Assembly (NCBI GenBank): GCA_965212085.1
Contig: OZ243042.1
Location: 1,054,001 to 1,118,000 of the forward strand
DNA from: JAHRAW01 sp965212085
GTDB lineage: Bacteria; Pseudomonadota; Gammaproteobacteria; Arenicellales; Poriferihabitantaceae
Length of the DNA: 64,000 nucleotides
Reading direction: 5' to 3'
Positions 51,177 through 60,076 of this stretch are shown one piece after another (the first letter of the stretch is position 1; the number at the start of each line of letters is the position of its first letter). Below the pieces are notes generated by a model, which saw nothing but the letters and a program-made list of their open reading frames with translations, searched no databases and was not told the DNA's origin. Made by a program: the position numbers and the translations under genes.

Positions 51177-51848
51177 TTACGCGTCCGGGTCCGACAACGC
51201 GGCCACCTGTAACGCCAGGCCGTCCTGGACGTGATCGCGCATGGCCCCGGAAGCTTTGAGGGGGTCGCCTGCGGCGATGGCATCGCACAGGGCGTCGTGC
51301 CCGCCCAGTGATTTGCGCAGGTCGATTTTTTCAAGGGCGGCGAACAGGTGGAAGGAGGTGCCCCGATTCCAGATGTTGTCAAACATCTCAAGCAGGTAGC
51401 GGTTGCCGCTTTCCATCACGATGGCGCGGTGGATGGCGCGGTTGGCATTGAAATAATCAACGGCTTTGCGGGACTTGAGATTTTCTTCCCGGGCGATGAG
51501 TTTCCTGAGGCGGCGCACGCAGCCGGCGTCGGCGGTCCGCGCGAGAATGTGAGCGGCATGGCCTTCAATGGCCGCGCGCGCCTGATAAATTTCGTGGACT
51601 TCATCGGTGCTCAATTTGCGAATGATAAAGCCGGTACGGTCGATGGTTTCAAGGACGCCTTCCTGCTCAAGGCGCAGCAGGGCTTCGCGAACCGGGGTGC
51701 GGCTGACCCGCAGCTCGGCGGCGAGTTTTTCCTGGATGAGGCGTTCGTTGGGGGCAATATCCCCGCAACTGACCGCATCCAGAATTTGCCGGTAAATTTC
51801 ATCGGCAAGGCGTGTTTTGACGGGCGTTATCTGTCTAAAAACCGGCAT
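51177..51848 (-). CDS. GntR-family (FadR/FCD) regulator of the amine/microcompartment regulon
   Basis: This 223-residue protein has a winged HTH (about 12-75, EKLAAELRVSRTPVREALLR) and an FCD domain (about 90-215) with metal/effector residues in NRAIHRAIVMESGN and GGHDALCDAI. It lies between the importer operon and the glutamate-synthase-like operon. The nearest TGTATAC-N-GTATACA palindrome (51968) is in its own upstream region. Repression relieved by the amine or its acid product is the likely mode, by analogy. Confidence 0.9.
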   Translation of the reverse strand: MPVFRQITPVKTRLADEIYRQILDAVSCGDIAPNERLIQEKLAAELRVSRTPVREALLRLEQEGVLETIDRTGFIIRKLSTDEVHEIYQARAAIEGHAAHILARTADAGCVRRLRKLIAREENLKSRKAVDYFNANRAIHRAIVMESGNRYLLEMFDNIWNRGTSFHLFAALEKIDLRKSLGGHDALCDAIAAGDPLKASGAMRDHVQDGLALQVAALSDPDA

Positions 51849-51967
51849 GGCGGTGCGCTACGGAGGGGTTATTCAACCTTCAACCGGCCGCCCGCGGCCA
51901 TAAACGCGCCGCTCGGCGATAGGCCGCCGGGGTGGTTGTCATTCCGGGTTGTCGGATGATAACATAC

Positions 51968-51982
51968 TGTATACAGTATACA
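51968..51982. promoter_or_regulatory. GntR operator candidate 2 (TGTATAC-A-GTATACA)
   Basis: It is a perfect palindrome in the 162-bp gap between the divergent GntR gene and the amidotransferase gene. It lies only about 28 bp upstream of the latter's start, abutting a -10-like TATACAT and the AGGAGG ribosome-binding site at 51997. Binding there would block transcription of the plus-strand operon. Confidence 0.75.
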
Positions 51983-52010
51983 TTATACATTTTTCAGGAG
52001 GCAGATATAA

Positions 52011-52955
52011 ATGTGCGGGATAGCGGGGCGGATTCTATCAAACTTGGGGCGGGTCGGTGAGGACTTGGTGAAACTGATGGATGCCCAGGAACACCGGGGC
52101 GCCGATTCAACCGGATTCGCCCTGTACGGGCCGCCCCGGGAGGACGGCTACGTGGTGCGCGCGATGGTCGCTTCGCGCGCTCAACTGAGCGCGGATTTGG
52201 ACGATTTTCTGTATCTCCTGAAACAGCATCAGTCGGATTTCCTCGAAGAGCCGACCTGGGACCAGTCCGCGGACCGGCACGTCTCGGTCAGGATGTTGAT
52301 CCGGGACCCCGGCGATCTGCCGGCCTGGTCGAAGGCCGCCGATGAAATATCGTCCCGCATTGAAATCCAGTCGGTGGGCCGCTCTTTGGAAATCATCAAG
52401 GATACGGGCTGCGCGCAAAGCGTGGCGGAAAAACACGGGGTCAACGACATGCTCGGCAGCCATGGCCTCGGACACGCCCGCCTGGCCACGGAATCTTCCG
52501 TGCTGCCGACCGCGAGCCATCCCTTCTGGGCGCGCCCTTTCGCCGACACCGCGATCGTGCACAATGGTCAGATCACCAATTACTTCACCTGGCGGGAGAA
52601 GCTTGAGCGCGAGGGCTATCATTTCATGACCGAAAACGACAGCGAACTCATCGCCGTGTGGATTTCCGATCAAATGAGCCGCGGGCTGACCCAGCAGCAG
52701 GCGTTGCGCAAATCCATAGTGGAAATCGACGGGGTCTTTACCTATCTGATTTCCGACCGGCACAGCATGGGATTTGCCAAGGACCGCTTTGCCATCAAGC
52801 CGCTGGTTACGGTCGAAAGCGGCGGCGAAATGGCGGCGGCAACCGAGGAGCAAGCGGTTCGCATGATCTGCGACGAAAAGATCGCCGTCACCAATTACGA
52901 CGGCCCCGGACAAACCCGGGTGTGGGCGGTCAACGAGCACAGAGCGGCGGCATGA
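52011..52955 (+). CDS. Class II glutamine amidotransferase subunit (MgsA/GlxB type)
   Basis: This 314-residue Ntn-type amidotransferase has catalytic Cys2 (M-C-G-I-A-G), the AQEHRGADSTGFALYG loop, GLGHARLAT and the NGQITN oxyanion segment. It corresponds to the N-terminal domain of GltB as a separate chain, as in MgsA of N-methylglutamate synthase and GlxB of rhizobia. It hydrolyses glutamine or a gamma-glutamyl amide and channels the amine. AGGAGG lies 8 nt upstream. Confidence 0.88.
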   Translation: MCGIAGRILSNLGRVGEDLVKLMDAQEHRGADSTGFALYGPPREDGYVVRAMVASRAQLSADLDDFLYLLKQHQSDFLEEPTWDQSADRHVSVRMLIRDPGDLPAWSKAADEISSRIEIQSVGRSLEIIKDTGCAQSVAEKHGVNDMLGSHGLGHARLATESSVLPTASHPFWARPFADTAIVHNGQITNYFTWREKLEREGYHFMTENDSELIAVWISDQMSRGLTQQQALRKSIVEIDGVFTYLISDRHSMGFAKDRFAIKPLVTVESGGEMAAATEEQAVRMICDEKIAVTNYDGPGQTRVWAVNEHRAAA

Positions 52956-53653
52956 GCGGAGCGGCGGTAATGCAAATACAAGCGGGCGACCGCCCCATCC
53001 GTGAAGTAAACCGGGAAATCAACGCCGCGGTTGCCGCCGGCCGGCGCGTGCTGGTGACCGATACGCGGTCCCGGCACAACCTGGGCATCGGGCTTTCGCA
53101 AAGCGCCGATATTCGTTTTGAAGGTAGCGTGGGGTACTACTGCGGCGGCCTCAACAACGGCGGAACCGTGGAAATCGCCCAAAACGCCGGGTGGGCCGCG
53201 GGGGAAGCGATGGCCTGCGGGGAGATTCGCATAAACGGCTATGCCGGGATGTCCTGCGGCGCCTCCATGCTGGGCGGGATCATCCACGTCAAGGGCGACA
53301 GCGGCCCCCGTTGCGGCGTGGCGATGAAGGGGGGGGATATTATCGTTGAAGGGAAGATCGGCTACCTGTCCGGTTTCATGGCCCACGCCGGCCGCATTAT
53401 TGCGCTTGGCGGCGCCGATGACGCTTGTGCCGATTCATTGTGGGGAGGGCAGGTATGGGTTGCCGGTCCGGTCAAATCCCTTGGCGTCGACAGCAAAGTG
53501 GTGGAGCCGCAGCAAAGCGAGGTTGACGCCGTAGAGGAGCTGTTGCGCCACCGTGGTTTGGGGGATCCATCGCGGGACTGGAAAAAAATCGTCGCGGCCG
53601 AGCGGCTGTGGCACTTTGAAAGCCGGGACGCCGGCGCATGGTTGATGATATGA
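52952..53653 (+). CDS. GXGXG-domain subunit (MgsB/GlxC type)
   Basis: This 233-residue protein is the beta-helical C-terminal domain of glutamate synthase as a separate chain. It has the repeats GSVGYYCGGLNNGGTVEIA, NAGWAAGEAMACGEI, NGYAGMSCGASMLGG and KGDSGPRCGVAMKGGDIIVEG. It starts in an ATGA overlap with the amidotransferase, so the subunits are made in step. Confidence 0.88.
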   Translation: MSGAAVMQIQAGDRPIREVNREINAAVAAGRRVLVTDTRSRHNLGIGLSQSADIRFEGSVGYYCGGLNNGGTVEIAQNAGWAAGEAMACGEIRINGYAGMSCGASMLGGIIHVKGDSGPRCGVAMKGGDIIVEGKIGYLSGFMAHAGRIIALGGADDACADSLWGGQVWVAGPVKSLGVDSKVVEPQQSEVDAVEELLRHRGLGDPSRDWKKIVAAERLWHFESRDAGAWLMI

Positions 53654-55074
53654 GCAACGAGCGATACGACTATCCTTTTGAGATGCCCGGCGAAGAGGCC
53701 GTGGGCATGCAGGATGGCCTGATGACGGGCCGCACCATCGGCGCCCCGGCTTCATATGAACGCGGCGGGTCAACCCGCTGGACGCCCGAAGCGATTTCCG
53801 AAGTGCACGCCCTGTCGAAGCTCGGCCGCTACCAGATTCGCGGCTTCAACACGTTCAACAAGCGCATGCCGACCTTCGATGACCTGACCTTTGTGCCGGC
53901 CACCATGACCCGCCTGCCGCTGGAGGGCTATCGTGAAAACTGCGACACCCGCACGCTGCTGGGTGCCGGCCGCGGGCTGGCGGAAAAGCCCATCGAACTG
54001 AGCATCCCCGTGTACATTGCCTCCATGTCATTCGGCGCGCTGTCGGCCAACGCAAAGGCGGCGCTGGGATACGGGGCATCCAGGGTCGGCAGCATGACCT
54101 GCACCGGCGAAGGCGGCATGCTGGAGGATGAGCGGGAAGCATCGCAAAGGCTGGTGTACCAGATGACGCCGTCGCGTTATATGCTTGACCTTGAACACCT
54201 GCGCAAGGCCGACGCCATCGAGATCGTGGTCGGGCAGGGCGCCAAACCCGGAACCGGCGGTGTGCTGCTCGGCATGAAAGTGTCCGAGCGGGTGGCCAGA
54301 ATGCGCTCCCTGCCCATCGGCGTGGACCAGCGTTCCACCGTGCGCCATCCTGATTTTATGGGCGCGGATGATATGCAGGTCAAAATAGAGGAGCTGCGCG
54401 AAGCCACCGATTACCAGGTTCCCATTTTTCTGAAAATGGGGGCGACCCGGCCGCGGTACGACGTGGCGATTGCCGCCAAGACCGGGGTGGACGTGGTGGT
54501 GGTTGACGGCGCCGAAGGCGGCACCGGCGCCTCCCCGGAGTTATTGCTGGACCACACCGGCATCCCGACTATTTCAGCGATTCGCGCGGCCCGGGAGGCG
54601 CTGGACGAATGCGGCATGAGCGGCAAGGTTTCCCTGGTCATCTCCGGCGGCATTCGCTCCGGCGTTGACGTCGCCAAATGCCTGGCGCTGGGCGCCGATG
54701 CGGTGATGATCGGCAACGCCGCGATGATGGCGCTCGGCTGCAATTCCCCCCGCTACGGCGCAGACTACGCGGCGCTCGGCACCGCTCCGGGCAAATGCCA
54801 TCACTGCCATACCGGCCTGTGCCCGGTGGGTATCGCCACCCAGGACGAGAAGTTGTCGGAGCGCATGGATGTGGCCGCCGGCGCCGAGCGGGTGGCGCGT
54901 TTTCTAACGGCGATGACCATGGAAGTCTCCCTGCTGGCCAAGGCCTGCGGCAAATCATCGGTGCATAATCTTGAAGTCGAAGACCTGCGGGCGATGTCCC
55001 TGGAAGCGTCCGCCTTCACCGGGGTCAAAATGGCGGGGCTTGATCGCCCCTTCGATTGGCGGGATTCACGGTGA
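53650..55074 (+). CDS. FMN/Fe-S glutamate-synthase-type catalytic subunit (MgsC/GlxD type)
   Basis: This 474-residue protein has the GltB central/FMN barrel: SIPVYIASMSFGALSANAKA, GEGGMLEDE, VVGQGAKPGTGG, then the catalytic GAEGGTGASPE and the FMN-binding ISGGIRSGVDVAK. The 3Fe-4S cysteines are in KCHHCHTGLCPVGIATQ. With the two preceding genes it rebuilds a split glutamate synthase like N-methylglutamate synthase MgsABC. The start overlaps the previous stop (ATGA); an ATG four codons earlier is also possible. Confidence 0.9.
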   Translation: MSNERYDYPFEMPGEEAVGMQDGLMTGRTIGAPASYERGGSTRWTPEAISEVHALSKLGRYQIRGFNTFNKRMPTFDDLTFVPATMTRLPLEGYRENCDTRTLLGAGRGLAEKPIELSIPVYIASMSFGALSANAKAALGYGASRVGSMTCTGEGGMLEDEREASQRLVYQMTPSRYMLDLEHLRKADAIEIVVGQGAKPGTGGVLLGMKVSERVARMRSLPIGVDQRSTVRHPDFMGADDMQVKIEELREATDYQVPIFLKMGATRPRYDVAIAAKTGVDVVVVDGAEGGTGASPELLLDHTGIPTISAIRAAREALDECGMSGKVSLVISGGIRSGVDVAKCLALGADAVMIGNAAMMALGCNSPRYGADYAALGTAPGKCHHCHTGLCPVGIATQDEKLSERMDVAAGAERVARFLTAMTMEVSLLAKACGKSSVHNLEVEDLRAMSLEASAFTGVKMAGLDRPFDWRDSR

Positions 55075-55080
55075 ACGAAA

Positions 55081-56427
55081 ATGCCGGGTAAAAAAGCCCC
55101 CACCCAAATGGATGCCCGGGGTTTGGCGGTCACGTGTCATTCATCCGCGCCCCTGGAAGGCTATGAAAAAGCCCTCAAACAGTCCCTCGCTTACGTCGGC
55201 GACCCCATCGAGACGATGCGCGGTACGCTGGAAAACAACCCCGAATTCCTGCTCGGGCATATCTTCATCGCCAGCCTCGCCCTGATGATGACCCAGCGCT
55301 CCGAGCTTTCCCTCGCCGACCAACATCTTCAAGCGGCGCAGGCGTTGATCCATCACGGCAATGACAGGGAAAAGCGCCTGCTGGCGGCGGCGCGGCAGAT
55401 GCGCGAAGGGCGCTGGGGCGAAGCAAGCCGGACCTGGGATCTGCTGCTGACCGAATACCCCCGCGATGCGCTGGCCATACAACTCGGGCATCTGACGGAT
55501 TTTTACTGCGGCGACAGCCTCAACCTGCGCGACCGCATTGCCCGGGCCATCGGCCATTGGGACGGCGACGTGCCCGGCTATTCCTACGTGCGCGGCATGT
55601 TTGCCTTTGGCCTTGAAGAGTGCAACGAATTCGACAAAGCCGAAGCCTTTGCCCGCGAGGCGCTGGAGATCGAGCGCCGCGATTGCTGGACGATACACGC
55701 GCTCGGCCACGTCTGCGAGATGCAGGGCCGTTATGAGGAAGGCATCAAAATGTACCGGGAGAGAATTGCTGACTGGACCCCGGACAACAGTTTTCGTTAC
55801 CACAACTGGTGGCATCTTGGGCTTTATTATATGGAGCAGGAAGATTTTGCCGGGGCATTGCAATTGTATGACGACGAAATCCTGCCCCAGCCTTGCGATA
55901 TTTCACTGCAACTTTGCGACGCATCGGCTTTGCTCTGGCGCCTGGAATTGCAGGGGCTCGAACTGGCCGAACGCTGGGAGCGACTGGCCGGTATGTGGGC
56001 GGGCACGCTGAACTGCGAGCAGGGCTACTACGCGTTCAATGACCTGCACGCCATGATGGCGTTCGTCCGTGCCGGGCGGGCGGACAACAGCCGGGAATTG
56101 CTGGCCACGGTCAGGGCGGTGGCGGGCGGGGACCACGGTACCAACTCAATGATGTCCGCGGAGGCGGGCCTGCCGGCTTGCGAGGCCATCATCGCCTTCA
56201 GCGAGGCGCGCTACGACGACGCCATCGAAAAACTGATGCGCGTGCGGCCGCTCGCCAGCCGTTTCGGCGGCAGCAATGCCCAGCGGGACGTTCTAACCCA
56301 GACGCTGCTCGAATCAGCCCTGCGCGCAGGGCGCAACTCCCTGGCCCGCAGCATACTCAACGAGCGCAAAACGCATAAGGCGAACACCCCTTTAAGCAGG
56401 CGGTTCAAGCGCAAACTGGCGTCGTGA
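55081..56427 (+). CDS. TPR protein of the TTC38-like family
   Basis: This 448-residue all-helical repeat protein has SLAYVGDPIETMRGTLENNP, AIQLGHLTDFYCGDSLNLRD, PGYSYVRGMFAFGLEECNEF and DCWTIHALGHVCEMQGRYEE, the pattern of tetratricopeptide-repeat-38 proteins. It follows the MgsC-like gene by 6 bp. No enzymatic motif was recognised. A scaffold or chaperone role for the amine pathway is speculative. Confidence 0.8.
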   Translation: MPGKKAPTQMDARGLAVTCHSSAPLEGYEKALKQSLAYVGDPIETMRGTLENNPEFLLGHIFIASLALMMTQRSELSLADQHLQAAQALIHHGNDREKRLLAAARQMREGRWGEASRTWDLLLTEYPRDALAIQLGHLTDFYCGDSLNLRDRIARAIGHWDGDVPGYSYVRGMFAFGLEECNEFDKAEAFAREALEIERRDCWTIHALGHVCEMQGRYEEGIKMYRERIADWTPDNSFRYHNWWHLGLYYMEQEDFAGALQLYDDEILPQPCDISLQLCDASALLWRLELQGLELAERWERLAGMWAGTLNCEQGYYAFNDLHAMMAFVRAGRADNSRELLATVRAVAGGDHGTNSMMSAEAGLPACEAIIAFSEARYDDAIEKLMRVRPLASRFGGSNAQRDVLTQTLLESALRAGRNSLARSILNERKTHKANTPLSRRFKRKLAS

Positions 56428-56469
56428 CCCCGGTGCCGGTGGCCGGCGGCATGGTCACGCCGTTCACGA

Positions 56470-56877
56470 CTACCACAAGATCGCCCCGCCTTCATCGTGT
56501 AGCACGGCGTCGGCTTCGATTTCCACCATCATGCCCGGAACCGTAAGCCCCGCTTCAACGCCGCTGGTCACCGGGTTGATGCCGGCGAAAACCTCGCCGT
56601 GGGCGCGCACAAAATCACCGGCCTTGCGGATGTCGGCGAAAAAAGCCCGGGTGCGCACCACGTACCGCAACTCGGCGTCCAGCTGGCGCAGCGCGTCTTC
56701 GATGCGCTTGAAAATAAATATGGACTGGGCGTAAGTATCTCCCGGCGCGTGCAGCTGGCCGCTCGGTTCAATGGCCGTGGTGCCGGCCACGTAGATAAAA
56801 GGCCCTACGCGCCTGGCCCGGGAATAGGCGCCGATTTCTTCAAAACGGCCGCCGCTGGAAACCCTGGAAACGGGCAT
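56470..56877 (-). CDS. RidA/YjgF-family enamine/imine deaminase
   Basis: This 135-residue trimeric RidA fold has GPFIYVAGTTAIEPSGQLHA, ARAFFADIRK-like RTRAFFADIRKAGDF and VPGMMVEIEADAVL with the active Glu, but no RVxVE Arg as in E. coli RidA. Some other microcompartment loci carry RidA-like genes. It is the last gene of the minus-strand operon and could hydrolyse reactive imines formed when a secondary amine is oxidised. Confidence 0.88.
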   Translation of the reverse strand: MPVSRVSSGGRFEEIGAYSRARRVGPFIYVAGTTAIEPSGQLHAPGDTYAQSIFIFKRIEDALRQLDAELRYVVRTRAFFADIRKAGDFVRAHGEVFAGINPVTSGVEAGLTVPGMMVEIEADAVLHDEGGAILW

Positions 56878-56889
56878 TGGTGAACGCCC

Positions 56890-58068
56890 TCAGGCGCGTT
56901 CGCCGGCGGCTTTGGCGGCGGCCCGCAGGGCGCGCATCTCTTCCGCCGCAAGGGTGATTTCATCCACCGACAGCAAACCGCTTTGACCGAGCACACACGG
57001 CACCCCCAGCACCACGCCGCGCATGCCGAATTCGCCGTCGAGCATCACCGATACCGGCACCGCGCCCGCCTTCGCCCCGCGGATGTGTTCGAGCAACTCG
57101 ATGGTTGCGTGGGCCGGGGCCACGGTCGCCGAACCGGTTTTTCGCAAGGCCGTGACCCGGCCGCCGCCGTCCACGGTATCACGGACACAGGCCGCAATCG
57201 TAGCAGCGTCCAGCCAGTCCTGAAGCGGCCGGCCGCGGATGCGGGCGCGCGACGCAACCGGCACCATTTCATCGCCATGGCTGCCCAGCGTGACCGCTGC
57301 CACGTCCCCCACCGGCACCCCCGCCGCCCGCGCCAGGGCATGGCGAAAACGGCCGCCATCCAAAGTCCCGGCCATGCCGAGCACCCGGGTGCGGGGAAAG
57401 GTGGTTGCGCGCAGCATCTCAAGGGTCATTTCATCCAGCGGATTGGTAATCACCACAACCACCGCCGCCGGCGCATGGACGCGGACCGCTTCGCCCGCAG
57501 CGCGAATAACGCGGCGGTTGATATCGAGCAGGTCAACCCGCGTCATTCCGGGTGAACGGGCTTTGCCGGCGCTGACCACCACCACGTCGGCGCCCGCCAG
57601 CAGCGCCGGATTAACGCCGCCGCTGATGCGCGTGGCGCTGCGGGAAATTCCGGAAGCGTGGTTAAGGTCCAGCGCCGTCGATTCGGCGACGCCCGGCGCG
57701 ATGTCGATGAGCACGATTTCTTCGGCCAGGCCGAGGTTGGCGCCGAGATGCGCAACGTTCGCGCCGACCCCGCCCGCGCCGAAGAGCGCAAGACGCGAAA
57801 GCCTGCGCGCGCCGGCAAGGGTCGCCGGCCGCGGGGTTACCCAGCGCGGATTGCGCCGCTGCAGCGCACGCCGCATGGCCGTTGCCCCGTCAATTCCGGC
57901 GCACGCCGGTTTTTCCAACGGCCCGTCCAGCAGATCTATGGCAAGCCGTTGGGCGGTGTCCCGCGCCATGGCGGTGACGATGCTGCCGGGCATTACCTCA
58001 ATGATCCGCCGCCCGCGCTGATGGGCCTCGGTAACCAGCCGCTCGGTGATCAACGGCCGCCGCGGCAT
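56890..58068 (-). CDS. Malate/lactate dehydrogenase-like protein with N-terminal extension
   Basis: This 392-residue protein has an extension of about 100 residues (ITERLVTEAHQRGRRIIEVM, then PGSIVTAMARDTAQRL) before the Rossmann motif LFGAGGVGANVAHL. The substrate-binding Arg is in MTRVDLLDINR, VITNPLDEMT follows, and the catalytic His is in LGSHGDEMVPV. It probably oxidises or reduces a hydroxy/oxo compound and recycles NAD(H) in or near the shell. The extension may target it to the shell. Its start overlaps the BMC-T stop by one base. Confidence 0.82.
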   Translation of the reverse strand: MPRRPLITERLVTEAHQRGRRIIEVMPGSIVTAMARDTAQRLAIDLLDGPLEKPACAGIDGATAMRRALQRRNPRWVTPRPATLAGARRLSRLALFGAGGVGANVAHLGANLGLAEEIVLIDIAPGVAESTALDLNHASGISRSATRISGGVNPALLAGADVVVVSAGKARSPGMTRVDLLDINRRVIRAAGEAVRVHAPAAVVVVITNPLDEMTLEMLRATTFPRTRVLGMAGTLDGGRFRHALARAAGVPVGDVAAVTLGSHGDEMVPVASRARIRGRPLQDWLDAATIAACVRDTVDGGGRVTALRKTGSATVAPAHATIELLEHIRGAKAGAVPVSVMLDGEFGMRGVVLGVPCVLGQSGLLSVDEITLAAEEMRALRAAAKAAGERA

Positions 58069-58700
58069 CAGGCGCTTTTCCCGGTGACCGCGTTGATGGC
58101 CGCGCACGCCGCATCAATCGCGGTGGTGACCGAATCTTCGCTGCCGCAAAAGAACAACCGGCCAAAACGCCCCACGGCGCGCACTTCGACGATGTCAATG
58201 TTGGCGCTTTTTTCGGCATCGTTGGCCGCTTCGGCAATGTACGCCGCCGGCGCGCACTCCACGATGCCCAGGGTTTGACCGGGCACCACCATGGCACCTT
58301 TGCGCCACTTGTTCAGCAACTGCGCCTGATGGGGCTCCACCGAAGTGATCACCTGGGTTGATTCTATGCCGGGCTTCAGGCGGTCGGTGATGCGCAAACC
58401 GAGTCGCTCAAGAATGGCGTCGCGGGCCGAACTGATTTCCGCGTTGGAAGGCGAGCGCAGGATGAAAAAACCGAATTCGCGCTCTACGATTTGCGTCGCC
58501 GCTTCCACCGAGCTTGCCTTGAGGGCAATGTCAATCAGGGTAAACACGCTGTTGCCCGGTGCCAACTCCCCGATCAGGGCGGTATCCCCGGCCAGCGGTA
58601 TCGAGCCTTGCACCGTCGAACCGACGTAGGCGGCGAAGCGCGGCTGCAGCCGGTCTATTTGCAGCAGCGCCCGGATCGTCAGGTTGTCGCCGGCGCGCAT
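58068..58700 (-). CDS. Microcompartment shell protein, tandem BMC (BMC-T)
   Basis: This 210-residue protein has two fused BMC domains (about 20-100 and 115-208). The second is clear: GQTLGIVECAPAAYIAEAAN, IDIVEVRAVGRFGRLFFCG, then SVTTAIDAACAAINAVTG. BMC-T trimers form larger, sometimes gated pores in polyhedral shells. It is coupled to its neighbours by one-base overlaps on both sides. Confidence 0.88.
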   Translation of the reverse strand: MRAGDNLTIRALLQIDRLQPRFAAYVGSTVQGSIPLAGDTALIGELAPGNSVFTLIDIALKASSVEAATQIVEREFGFFILRSPSNAEISSARDAILERLGLRITDRLKPGIESTQVITSVEPHQAQLLNKWRKGAMVVPGQTLGIVECAPAAYIAEAANDAEKSANIDIVEVRAVGRFGRLFFCGSEDSVTTAIDAACAAINAVTGKSA

Positions 58701-60076
58701 TATTTATACACCTCGTTGATGTCTCGCCACGGGCGCGATTCCCAGGCAACGCGCTTGATGTTGATCAGGTGCAGGGCGGTCACGTTGTCGGAAACAATGG
58801 AACCGGACGAGGTTCCGGTGCCGAGCATAAAACTTGGTTCGAGATCGGTGGAAAAACCCATGCCGCCGAAGATTGCCGGGGTGTTGACCAGCACCCGGTT
58901 GGTGGGAATTTTGCTGAACCGGGCCACCACCTTCGGGTCATCGCAGTGAATGACCGACGAATGCCCCCACCCGCCAAAACGGGCGATGCGGTTGCACAGC
59001 TCCATTCCTTCCTCGACGTCCCGGCATTCATACCAGGCCAGCACCGGGTTCAGTTTTTCCGCGGACAAGGGGGAGCGCCGGCCCACTTCGCTTTGCTCGG
59101 CGATGAGCACCCGGGTTTGCGGCGGCGCGTCAAAATCCGCCAGTTGGGCGAGGCGCCGGGGCGACTGGCCCACGTGTTCCGGGTTCATTCGGTTGCGATC
59201 ATCGAAGATAACCCGCGCCAGCCGGCCGGCTTCGCTCGCCGAGCAAAAATACCCGCCCTGCAACTTCATTTCATGGCGCAGTTGGGTTGCCAGCGCGCGG
59301 TCCGCGACCACCGCCTGCTCGGCAACACAGGCCGTTCCATAGTCAAAACATTTGGACGCCACTATCATCGAAGCCACCTCGCCGAGGTCGTCTGCTTTGG
59401 AAGCATGCACGTAACAAGGCACGTTGCCCGCGCCGACCGCCAGCGTCGGTTTGCCGGATGAATAGGCCGCCTTGACCATCGCCGGGCCGCCGGTGGCCAT
59501 GATCACCGAGATGCGCCGATGCTTCATCAATTCCGTGGTCCCCTCGATGCTGACCTCCTCCAGGCACTGGATGAGGCCCGCCGGAGCGCCGAGCTGTTGC
59601 GCGGCGCGGGCCATTACCTCAACCGTGGCGGCACCGCAGCGAACCGCGCGCGGATGCGGGGCGCAAATAATGGCGTTGCCGGATTTCACCGCGGACAACA
59701 CCTTGAAAATAACCGTCGAAGTCGGGTTGGTGACCGGCACCAGCGCCGCCACCACGCCCATGGGTTCGCCGAGCGCCGCGACTTTGGTGACTTCGTCCTG
59801 CCACAACACGCCGAGGGTTTTCACGCCGGCGAGCCACTCGGACACCGCCAGGGCATTGAACAGATTCTTGACGCGCTTGTCTTCGGCGTTGCCGTAGCCG
59901 GTTTCCTCCACCGCCATCCGCCCGAGTCGGGCGGCTTCCGGCTCTATGGCGCGGGCCATGGCCTGCACGATCCGGTCAATGACTTCGGGGGAAAAACGCT
60001 GAAACTCGCGGTAGGCGTCCCAGGCTTTTTTTGCCGCTGTGCGGGCCGCTTCGATGGACTTCAAATCCGCATCCAT
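58700..60076 (-). CDS. CoA-acylating aldehyde dehydrogenase (PduP/EutE type)
   Basis: This 458-residue protein has an NAD-binding part (PVTNPTSTVIFKVLSAVKSG, ATGGPAMVKAAYSSGKP), catalytic Cys in FDYGTACVAEQAVV near 245, and the family closing FSTDLEPSFMLGTGTSSGSI. These are the core enzymes of metabolosomes, turning a toxic aldehyde into acyl-CoA. The first 25 residues are a short amphipathic helix, a possible encapsulation peptide. The sulfoacetaldehyde dehydrogenase relatives are a second possibility for substrate class. Confidence 0.88.
   Translation of the reverse strand: MDADLKSIEAARTAAKKAWDAYREFQRFSPEVIDRIVQAMARAIEPEAARLGRMAVEETGYGNAEDKRVKNLFNALAVSEWLAGVKTLGVLWQDEVTKVAALGEPMGVVAALVPVTNPTSTVIFKVLSAVKSGNAIICAPHPRAVRCGAATVEVMARAAQQLGAPAGLIQCLEEVSIEGTTELMKHRRISVIMATGGPAMVKAAYSSGKPTLAVGAGNVPCYVHASKADDLGEVASMIVASKCFDYGTACVAEQAVVADRALATQLRHEMKLQGGYFCSASEAGRLARVIFDDRNRMNPEHVGQSPRRLAQLADFDAPPQTRVLIAEQSEVGRRSPLSAEKLNPVLAWYECRDVEEGMELCNRIARFGGWGHSSVIHCDDPKVVARFSKIPTNRVLVNTPAIFGGMGFSTDLEPSFMLGTGTSSGSIVSDNVTALHLINIKRVAWESRPWRDINEVYK

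Noticed and set aside
52011..55074. Split glutamate synthase as ordinary GltBD
   Set aside because: No GltD subunit is present, the three domains are separate genes, and the linked GS-like, shell and flavoprotein genes fit an amine-specific synthase better.
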